Shown here: positions 11,701-22,300 of the stretch, one piece after another
Position numbering within the stretch: the stretch's first letter is position 1
Layout of the letters: each line of letters begins with the position of its first letter
Assembly: GCA_008921705.1 (NCBI GenBank)
Contig: VFFE01005885.1
Location: 65,174-129,173, forward strand
Direction of reading: 5' to 3'
DNA length: 64,000 bases
Origin: Burhinus oedicnemus
Taxonomy: Eukaryota > Chordata > Aves > Charadriiformes > Burhinidae
The notes under the pieces: generated by a model
Told to the model about the DNA's origin: nothing
Database searches by the model: none
Seen by the model: only the letters and a program-made list of their open reading frames with translations
Position numbers and translations under genes: made by a program

Positions 11701-14693
11701 CGTATTTCCAGTTAATGGATAAATATATTAATAAGACTTTTTAAGAGTGTTTTATAACTAGTATATGTGTGTTATAACTATCACATTTTGTATTCTAAAG
11801 AAATCACTTTTTTCCATTGCTTTAACAGATTGACAGTTGGTTAGCTCAAGATATTGCAGCTTGTTCGCTTGAGTGTTTTTGTTTGGAATTAATTAAAATT
11901 ATTTTGTTAGTTGTAAATGACTGGCTTACCTTACTGTTCCCTCTTCAGGTTGCACAGTTCAGATTGAACGACGCAACTTAGATGGTCACCTGGCAGTGTG
12001 TGAATATCGGAGCCGTGAATGCCCCAATGGTTGTGGTTACACCATTCTCAGTGCAGAAGACACACAGCATAATTGTGTAGCAGAGCTAAGAACTGAGCTA
12101 GAACTACTTCGGTACAAATCTTCTGTTTCTTAGATTTTTGTGTTAGTCAGTGCCTAAAATCACTGCATAACACACTTCAAATACTAGCACTGGATTCCAG
12201 TATGTGTTAAATAGTCTGTTAATTACTTGATATTAATGGGCCAGAGTATCATTATGTGTCAGCATAGACTTTAAATTCTTACTGTTTTGATTTTTTTTTG
12301 CTGTTATTTTTTTTTGTCCAAATTATCATAGATCCTAAAATACCATTGCTTGCTGTTGAACTGCAAGCTGACTATGTAAAATGACAAATACCTAACAAGA
12401 ACTGGAATGAAGCTGGCAATTTCATTTTTCCATTGGCCTGACATAGACCCAAAGTCACGTTATGTGTTTAGTTTATATTATTTTTACAAATCCCGAAGAT
12501 AAAAATGTCATTATTTTGTCAGGTACAGACTGTAGATTAAACCTCTGAGGATCTAATTTTCAATTTAAATTAAAGTCCCGGCAGATTAATAACAGTTGAT
12601 GAATAAGACTCTTCTTACCGGCATCCTCTTTTTACTCTTCTATACGTTTCTGTAGCTTTCCATTTCCATGATACTCCAGTTGGGCTGGTTTCTTCCATGC
12701 TCCTTGCCGTTTCTATCTCTCAACTTGCTGTCTAAGTCTTGTGGTGTTGAACATTGCTGTGAAGTCAGCCTCAGATCTGTTTTAAATGCATTGCGACACA
12801 AGGGATTCTGCTACCTAGTTTCTGAACTCAAAAGGCTAATGTAGTAACAGCTAAGTTTTGGCTGTGAATCTGTGTGAGTGATTAGGTTGTACTAATTTAC
12901 TGCATACTATCATTTAGTGTCCACCATAAAAGTGACAAGATTACATGTTTAGCAATACTATAGTATTTACTTTTTATCTTGACTACCTGTGCTGAGTAAT
13001 ACTAAGCAAGCACATACTGTAAGTGAAAGGAAGTAATTCATTTGAAGTCATAAGTACATGATCTTGAGCTTATAGAATTATTTCAGGAATATGGTACAGT
13101 TGTCCCCTATATAGGCTGTCCGTGGTCACTTTGGTGCCCTCTGGGCACAATGCACTCTTTTATACTAGTTTTATTTAAATTAATATATATTGCTATCATG
13201 CCTCTAGAGAGGTGTCCTGTAGAGTATGATGGGAATTGGATCAGGCTGTTTGGCTGCAAGAAGGCTTTCTGGAATGTGAAAATCATTTTTTTTTTCCCAT
13301 GCTTACAAGACCTAACAAGGGGAAATAAACTTTTTAGGTCAGAAATGATCTGCAGAGTGGAGGAAGCAAAACATGAGATGGAGTCAAGGTTAGATTCACA
13401 GAGAAGGCACATGGTCCAAAAAGAAAGTATTCTGCAAAATGAAATTGAAGAACTAAAGGTAAAATATGATCATTTTATTTTCTTTTTTTTTTCCCTTCTC
13501 CTGACAGTCTAGCTTTTTGCTTTTCCTGGTAGTAGTCTCTTATTTTGTACATGTAGTCTCATACAGATGAGAATTAAATTAAGTATGGGAAGCAAAACAG
13601 GTATTAGCACCATGTTTTGCCTAGGCTAATCAGCTCTGTTGAGAAGCAGGTTGAGCTCTGTATTCCTGTGGTTTATCTACTTCAAATTCATTTGGAGCTA
13701 ACCTGGAAACCCCTGTACCAGGGCTGCATTGTTTTGTGCACACACAACATATCGGCAGATCAGTCTGAAACTCATTTTCGGTGTCTAAACATGGGGCATA
13801 CATCACAAATTGGATGTAATTAAATATTCAGCTCCTTTTTTAGTGCTGTCCAAAGTGGCTTAATCCAGTGCTGACACAGAGCCCTACTGCAGACAGTGGT
13901 ATTTACGCTATGGTTCAGCTGCAGTCAAAAGGTTGGAAAGTTGCACTGTAAACTTAATCAAGTAATGAGGAAGGCTGGCTTAGTTTTTCATTCATCCAGT
14001 TCTTACTATATCACAGAATGATTTTTAAAGCCCAAAGCAATGGATGTGCTCTATAGTTTACATTTTTATTTTTGCTGAATTTGGTGTTAAATCCTTGAAG
14101 AATGTATCTGAACATAATCAAAACCTTATTTTGTTTGGGGTCTTGAAGTACAAAATTTAAGCAGCAACTGGATAAATCCACTGCTTCTCGTTATACTTTA
14201 TAAGAAATATTTTTCACTTTTAGGAAAACAGTATTTGAATCTTTGCAGGAAAAAGCTCAGTAGGTGAATGCTGGATTGTGTCTCAAATTGTTTACATTTG
14301 TTCTGCTATCAAAAAATTGTTGCTATCAAAATAATTGTTGTCGGTGTTCCTTATTCTTTATCATCCATCACCCTACATGCATGGCGAATTCAACTTCATA
14401 CCACCATCATTAGAAAAGAATTTGTTTCTTGTAGTAAATTTGTATTTGCATTTCAGAGTCAGATGTCACGAATGATGTCAGATGTGCGCTCTCTGATGGC
14501 TGCAGAGAGACAACACCGTCAAGAGCTGGAGCAGGCAGAGCTGGAAAAACGGGAATTAATGGAGCTGCTGAGGGGGCTGCAGAAGGACTGTCGATTAACT
14601 ACTACAGAAGGAAGCAGGAAGTCAACAAATTTCCGCCCTTTAGCACGGCTAGAGAGTGTAAAACGAAAACCTAGGGAAGTTACAGTTATCTAA
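8719..14693 (+). CDS. NRDP1/RNF151-like RING and TRAF-type zinc-finger protein (predicted E3 ubiquitin ligase), 288 aa
   Basis: Five coding exons, 8719-8924 (exon starts 8699), 10093-10232, 11949-12111, 13338-13458 and 14457-14693, join in phase to 289 codons with the stop. The start is firm: an in-frame TGA at 8701-8703 precedes the ATG, which has A at -3 and G at +4. The RING finger (residues 18-55) is C18, C21, C33, H35, C38, C41, C52, D55, a C3HC3D type as in NRDP1 (RNF41). Three TRAF-type fingers follow: C82/C89/H101/C105, C112/C117/H129/C133 and C140/C144/H156/C158. Residues about 160-258 are charged and heptad-like, probably coiled coil. The basic tail ends at I288. RING proteins of this kind transfer ubiquitin from an E2 to substrates. 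The substrate here is unknown. The USP8-binding C-terminal domain of RNF41 is not recognisable. The two-part zinc-finger plan recalls RNF151, so I leave the symbol blank. No disabling change is seen. Confidence 0.88.
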
Positions 14694-16135
14694 ACAGAAG
14701 TAAGCTCAAAAAGCATTTTCTTCTAATTTCTGTGACCATCTAGCAAAATTTTCCGTTTTCTGTGAATGACTGGTAAACTGTGTATCATTTCTGATTTACT
14801 TGTTTTCTTTTAAAATCTAGATTAGTACTTTCTTTCCTCTTGGGCCATAAAAACAAATGGGGAAATTTCTCTTAGGGAACACTGGGCATTAAAACCAATA
14901 ATTGGCAAATACATTTTTAGATACTGTTTTTATGAAAAGGGGGAAGGAGACTTGATTTGTTATCTTTTCAGTGCATCATTTACAGGAGTCTTCCAAGCCT
15001 GAAAGCTACAGCCTTTTGAAGTCAAAGATACTTAAAGGTTGTTTCCTTCCAGGTCCATTATAGTCAGCTTAAATCTAGTTTATGCTTATACTTGAAACAA
15101 AGAACATGTGATCATCAGTAATGACATTTGGGATGTACTTAATTTCGGGAAAGGTCAGTAGTAAGTCAGTAATAGAAATGAATAGATTTTGTTTGTTTAT
15201 AGTCTGTAGGTGGTCTATTTCAAAGGTGAAAAGAAAGCACTTTAAATTGTAATTCTACTGCTATGTAACAGCTTCAGGTGAGGTTGATTTTTACTTTAGA
15301 GCTTCTCTAATTTCCCAGGCCGATACACACTTAAGAGACTAATACCAAAGCCCAAGGTAACAGAGACATCTAAAACCTTTTAAATAAATGTGTGAGTAAC
15401 TTGGAGTTTGTGGGAGGGGATCTGCATTTTATATAAAAATTTGAAGCTTTTATATGTGAAAATATCAACAATTTCTACAGGGTCCTTTAAGCTTAAGACC
15501 AGCCCATTTGGTACTCAGTATCTTTAAAGCATACATAAATATCTTGAGTATCCTTAATTTTCTTTCAGCAGGTTTAAGGCTACTTGAACGTTAATATCCT
15601 CAACAGATGAATATTTGCACAGTCACTTGGACTTCGGACGTCTTTTATTAGTACTCAAGTTTGCAACTGTGTAAAAACTAGGATTTTTTTAACAGACCTA
15701 CAAATACTGAATCAAGGGGGCATTTATCTGTAAGGACTGCATGAGAAATCTGTACAGTTCAAAGACTTTTCTCTAAACTTCTCGCACAGCCTGTTCATGT
15801 TATAATTAAGCCATACTCTGTCCTCTGTTGCAGCTCTTCAGTGGAGTATCTAGGGGAGAATTTGTCCTCCTGTTTACTGAATATGCTAAATCAGTTTTGA
15901 ACTTTCAGGAAAATGTGTGCAGGTGCAACAATCTGAATAAGCTAATTTTATAGTTTAGAAAGCAAATACATTACTGTGCATGCCTTGCTGTCACTCAGAG
16001 CAATGCTTTTATGGCTAACAGCATAACCAAAGAAAGAGGCAGCAACCTTCTTTAGCACATACACTGCATTATGAAGACTTGCGGTCAGAGCTGCCTTAAT
16101 TTCAGGCGTTAATAAATCCTTCTAACTTGCTGTTT
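14694..16135 (+). other. Probable 3' UTR of the RING gene
   Basis: AT-rich non-coding sequence follows the stop codon. AATAAA signals at 15383-15388 and 16111-16116 are plausible polyadenylation sites, and another at 19257-19262 would give a much longer UTR. Which is used cannot be told from sequence. Confidence 0.4.
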
Positions 16136-17430
16136 CTTTAGTCCCACTGAAGCAGATGTGCACATGTTCAGGTCTTGAGCATTTAAAAACTGACAGAAGG
16201 AACTCTTCTGTAAAAGTCTGGGTTTTTTTCTGAAAGAAAAAATTCATAGGAAGAGTTATGTCCAAATATTTGTTTTCAGTCCTTATATTCTAGATTAAAT
16301 TGCAATCATTGACAGTATTTAGGTCACTACAGCAGTCTCACCAACTCATGACATAGCACATCTCTTAAGCAGCCATATTTAACAGTCTGAAACAGTAAAA
16401 CAGTAGCTATAATTTGGAAAGACATTCATTCATACTAAACATTCAGTGGTCAGTTCACGTACATCAGTGTGTGTATTAAAGCTGTAGCTAGAAAGTAAGA
16501 ATGCTTTTATTGTGTTCTAAATAAGCAAGCTGTTAATCTGTGGTCTGTGTAACTTTCAGCATTCACACGAATTTTGAAGCTTCTCAGCAACACCAGATTT
16601 CATGCTATTAGAATCAATCACTGCTTTTCTGTGTACTGTAACTGCGGTTCTGTGATGTGACTTTATCTACTTTGCTTAGTGTGAAAGAAGAAAATTACTT
16701 AAAATCCTATAGAACTTAGATGAGCTGGATCATCTTTCTCAAGTTGGAGGGCAGTAATGATCACCCAATCTTTTCTATTGTGACCACAGAAAAAAGCAAG
16801 TTATTAGCTCTGTGCTTTCTCCATAATGGGATCTCTGCATTTGTTTGCTTTAGGAATTTCACCCTCTTATTTATGACTAAATTCCTTCTAGTATAGGAAA
16901 TAGGGTTTATTTAGTATTTACTTAGCATTTGGTCTGCTGTCTGTCCCCTAAGTGACAGACATGAAACTGCGTGAGAAAACACGTCCTAGGTGGTAAGGAA
17001 GGACTCTCTGCTGCACAATCTGTGTAGCTTCTAGTTACCAGCTCTGGAGAGTCTGAACTTCGAGTGTTGAAATGTGGCAACACTTTGGGCTCATCTGATG
17101 CTGGAATGACCTGTCAGCTTGTGTTTCCTTTAGCAGTGAGGAAGTGCTTGCAGAGATACTTTAAATGGGCACATAGTAGCTAATAACATCGGATCCCTCC
17201 AGTTACTTTAAGCTTAATTCCATTCTTCTGTGTTGGTAACCGTTCTGCACTTAAGATTTTCCTCTGCTAATGAACCACTCACAGGGTGGCATAAACTGAA
17301 GTATGGTCATCATTTTACCTGTCTTATAATTAACTAGGCTGAAATTAAATAGCCCATTATGTTACCTGCTTTTAGCTTTTCCAGTCTCATGCATTACACA
17401 GCTCTTAATAGCAGCTGGCAGAAGCAAGGG

Positions 17431-17481
<51 letters not shown>

Positions 17482-20400
17482 TCAATAGTCTGTTAATCCT
17501 TTTTGTAAAAGCTAAGGGTCCAAACGTTGTACTAGGCTTGGTGTAAGTGAAGACATTCACTTGGAAATGCTACTTCCCTAGTCATGATCATATTTTAGGA
17601 TTATATGAGAGCCACTGCTAAAAGTGCGTGACGGGAGGGCTCCAGCACTGGATTACTGGTATTAGTATTCTCATACTAAATCACACGTTAATCAGTTCTG
17701 TTTCCTCACAAGTGGAACTGCGCTGAGAGCAAGTGAAACTGTTACTGAAGTGGACCAGTAACCGTGCAAATAGTTGTTGTATTTTTAGTTGCTTCAAATA
17801 GCACTTTGCAGCTAGAAGAGGGAGAGCAAAGACTGGAGCCCGGAGAGTGGAAAGAGTAAGTGCGGTCCCGCTGGCTTCCCTCAGCCTGAGCGCCATGATG
17901 CAGCTGCACCAGCCAGCTTACCAGTGTAAACTGCTAGCTTTGTGGCATTACAATTAACATAGCATTAGAATTAAAAGAAGATTAAATGTTTATCCACAAT
18001 GAAGTGGGTACGAAATGTAATAGTATCAAATCTGGGAGATTCACAAACAAAACTCATAGAGAGCAAGTGGTTAAGTAAAGTGAGACTACAAGGCATTACA
18101 AGGAGTTGAGCAAATCCTTATCCTAGGTTAAATTAGGTGAAAAAGAATAACACTAAGGATGTATTTAAAGAAATTATTATCTTAAAGCAAGTGGTAAGTT
18201 TGTCTTTGAAAGAAAATCAACATTTACATACTTACTCTGAGACCCAAGAGGCCAGTTATAAATACATGTAAACTAGCTCCCTTCAATTGACTTTTCCACT
18301 TGAGAGGTCAAATTCAAGACAAAATACTGTTTCCTCTGTTTCCTTCGGCATTAAAGCCGTGTCCCCTGTTCTCCTGCACTCCTCTCAAAGCAAAAAAAAT
18401 TCTTGCTGGTCTTGGCTGGTATGGACCATTGCTGCTAGGATTACTTTATTTGGGGTGGGAAGAGTAATTCTGGGGAGAGCTTCTGGCACGTTGAGATGAG
18501 TTTCAACAAAAGGCGTGGAACTGAGAACCATGCATCTGAGTCGGGGCGGGACTGGCAAGGAAGAATTTTGCTGGACTTGCTAATTAAGGTGGCAGTTTTT
18601 AGTTGGTATGTTTTTAGTACTAGATTAACAGTCTCATACAAGGTAAATTAATTTAATAGCACATTTACACAGGAGTTTCTTGTCAGCACAGAAGGGAATG
18701 GAATTACACAGTCAAGTAAAATACCTAGTATAGTGAATTATTTTGACTGGCCAGAATTGTTTTTATCTCAAATGTTCTTAGGTGTTTTTAAGAAATTTAA
18801 GGTATTAATAGATCCCAGGTGCAAACAGTTCCTAAGATTTACAGAAATGGGTAGCCTTGCAAATTAAATTTTCCATGTGCTGTCCTCTTGGATATTTCTG
18901 GCATGGTGCTTTTCTACAGCCGTTTTACTTGGAAGTGCTGGAGAGTATTTAAAAGGAGCAGTACTAGCCTTGCCTTTCTCCCGTACTGCTTGTCGGATGA
19001 AGTATGGTAGGTCAGGAAGATTTTACCACATAGATAGATGCCTTTATAAAGACCTACAATTCTATGCAACTTTCTATTAACAAATAGACATTGAACTGTC
19101 TTCCAGCATTATGGTTCACTGCCAATCTACATTTTCTACCTTTATATACACAAGAAGGATAAAACAGTGCTTAACAGGTCTTAATCTCTAGTCTGTACAA
19201 GAAACAGTAACACTATTTGTATCACTTTGAAGTACGCTTTGTATTAAAGTTGAAATAATAAAGGGTCTATACCATAATTAACAGAGTTCCATTCACTTCT
19301 TTCTGTTACAGAAGTTTTGAGTACCGTCTTTATCAGATGAAATCGCAAAATTTAGGTATGCTGGCTGCGCAGCCAGGAAGTCATGAATAAATTACAATAT
19401 AGGGTCAGTGCACTGACCAACTAGAGGAAGTACATAGCAGTAAACAAGGCAGGCGTTCAATCAAACCTTATCCCTTCTCAAGGATTTTTCTCCTGCCTCA
19501 CAGATGGGAGTTCCTGAATGGGATGAGCAGCCGTTTTGAAGGCGAAGAGCTAGCAAAAGTTGAGAACTCCTAGACTATGAGAGTGTGGCACTCCAGGCCT
19601 GCACAGACAGCAGGATAATAAACTGGTAAAAAGGGAAAAATTAATTCTGTCCATCAGCTGAAGGGATCTCATCCCTAATGTAGGTTTTTCATAGCCACTA
19701 CAAGAGCCAAGTGTCCAGAATTTGTAATCTAGGGATGCATTTGCTTAAACATGTGCCATCTGGGCACTCTAGAGCACGGATTTGCTGCATGCAGTACTCC
19801 GCAACATCTGTCTCCAGCGTATTCTCTTGCACGGTGGGTCTGTTCTGCCCAGCTGCCCCCTCCCAAGCCTTTGCTCATCAGGTAAGCGCGTGATTCACTA
19901 AGCTGTATTTTGAGATTGGCGTTAGCCACTTCCAGTGTTCTGGTGCTCCAGTCAGGAAACAAAACTTGAAAATTTCTTTTCGGGCAGAGTATAAAAAGCA
20001 AAATTTAATGCTTAAAGCGTTATATACTGTGGTAGGAATCCAGTTTAAAAGAGCAAACCCAATAACTCCCAAGTTTTAAACAGCACTATTTCAAGTCGAA
20101 TATATCCAAGAAAGGAACCACTTTGCATTGAAGGGTCACAGAACTAAATTAGTTTTTTAAAAAAAACAAACATGATGGACATAGACTTCTTTTTCAAGTT
20201 TAACTAGATTTACAGTGCTTCCATACATCAAACAATTTAACCAACCCTTCATTTCCTACTAGTTTGAAAATGACTAGTGTGACATGCCATATATTTTAAA
20301 CTTTCAAGAACCAGTACTGAATATTTACATATTTATTCCATGCTTGACACTTTTCTTTACTTTTCATTTCAAATTCCCTGACAGAAAGCAAATTAATCAT

Positions 20401-22100
20401 ATCCCTGCTAGTTTCCAACACAGTAAAGTTTCTAAAAAAATAAAACAACCTTAAACACATGATCTAAAGGAACGAGTCAGCTTTAAAAATATTTATGCAG
20501 TGCTCCTTAAAAAAATAGCATTAATACCTGTAACGCCTGTGAGACTTCCACCCATTTTAGTCATTACAATGGCATTATTAGTAAAATTACATCTTCCTTT
20601 TATTTTACCATTCAGAAAATTGTTTGGCTTCCAATCCAAATCTTTGTTCATGTTATTTTAAACAATGTTAAAACACATACCTTTGCAAACCCATACTATC
20701 CCTTTAACCGCACCCAGTCAATTAACAGAGACGTTTACCACTTTCATAGGTTACATCAATTGACTCTCTACAAACTAATCACCTCGCAAACAGTGGGACG
20801 CTGTCCCAGTCTCCAGACAAAGTACACATAATAGGGACCTTCTGTGGTTCAAATAAAAACCTAATTAATTTAGCCAGGCAGTATACAGCTTAAAAAAAAA
20901 AAAATCAATTTAAAGTTTTATCATACTTTAGAAACACTCAAAATAGGGTGTTAAAGACAGACGAGCTGTCCAAATTAAGATTACATAAAACATTACAACT
21001 GGGCCTTATTTAAGTAGATGAAGACCCCTTTATAGCACTTTCATAAAGCCAAGAGACCAAAGCATAAGTGAAAATCAAGCTCAGCTAAGTCTGACAGCGG
21101 AGCTCATTTGTAAAAACTGTATATGGCCTTTAGAAGCTATCATTCCTCACCCCGTCCAAAAATGCAATAGAAGGCTCTTGAGAATCGGTTGGTTCCATGA
21201 AATCCCATGGAGCCCAAAGGAATGCAAACATGTAAAAAGCTTACTTCAATCATATTGAATTCAATATGAAAATAAATTTAGAGTTTAATCTAGTGGTGAC
21301 ATTTCTTTACGAATTCCCACTTCTCAATTTTTTTCTTTTTGCACTGTTATCTCAGTCTAATTCAAGCAACAAAAATCCGAACCATCTATTCAAAGGGAAG
21401 GTTTAACATTACTGCTTCACTGTGTGGTTGTTCAGTTTATCCGTCTGTCTGCATGCCCTCCCCTCAGCTATGTAAGTCAGCAGAGAGGCAGGCAACTACT
21501 TAACTCCAGGCTCTCTAAGGGTACAGGTATCTTGCCTTTTAACTTCAAAGCACACTGTTTTCCAATGAAATAACCCTTGTGCTCCTAATGCATGAGCTGG
21601 AGTTGTAAAGTAAATGCTAGAATGTTCCGTTATTCTCCCTGAAGTCAACAACAGATTTTCTACTGATTTTAACAGGTGTGGGATCTTATTTAAATGTCTA
21701 ATCACATTACCAAAGATGTACAACAAAACCTACATAAGTTACATTTACATTTGTATTCTTTCACAGATTCATTAATTTCAGTCAATCTTCTATCACCTGC
21801 TACTTCAACTGCTGTCAGATGGACCTCATTCATTAATAACTCAGACTGCCAAAAAAAAAAAAAAAGCTAATGGCTCTAAACCTGAGAGAAAAAAAACTAA
21901 AATTGCCTTACATGTATATATATTTTAAATTTTCTTGCAGTAATAAGTCACACACAAAACACCTGTACCTTTCTTTTGGCACAATGAATATTTTAGAAGT
22001 CCTTCAAGTCTTAACTCAAAGAGGTTCTTTACTGAGTATTGTCTACTGAAGTCCACAAAAAAATTAAAACATTCTTTCAAAAGGAACAAAAAAAAAAAAT
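16136..22100. other. Convergent spacer between the RING gene and VIRMA
   Basis: No coding exon is recognised on either strand. The segment is AT-rich. It may contain extended 3' UTRs from both sides: AATAAA at 19257-19262 on the plus strand, and TTTATT at 20332-20337, which is AATAAA for VIRMA on the minus strand. Short open frames here look like chance. Confidence 0.5.
17431..17483. repeat. (CTTT)n tetranucleotide microsatellite
   Basis: About 13 uninterrupted CTTT units form a perfect tetranucleotide tract in the convergent spacer. Its purity suggests a recent and polymorphic repeat. Confidence 0.97.
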
Positions 22101-22104
22101 ATTT

Positions 22105-22300
22105 ACAATTGTACACAAAAAGTCTTGAATTTTATTGAAATTTCAAGTCTTGTATCAAACAAAAACTTTTCTTCAGACAAAAATATTCTCTTGGTGTCCT
22201 CCAGATAGCAGTAACTCTGAATTGGTCCTTTAATGCCGCTGCTTTTCTTTGTCATCTTCACAGAAGTCCACATGGTTGGGCTGTTCTGTTAGGTCTCATT
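22105..22300 (-). other. VIRMA: VIRMA 3' UTR and probable poly(A) site
   Basis: On the minus strand, an AATAAA hexamer at 22136-22131 lies about 165 bases after the VIRMA stop codon. T-rich sequence follows it (the A-run at 22090-22099 on the plus strand), as expected downstream of a cleavage site. Longer UTR forms ending further left are possible. Confidence 0.55.
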
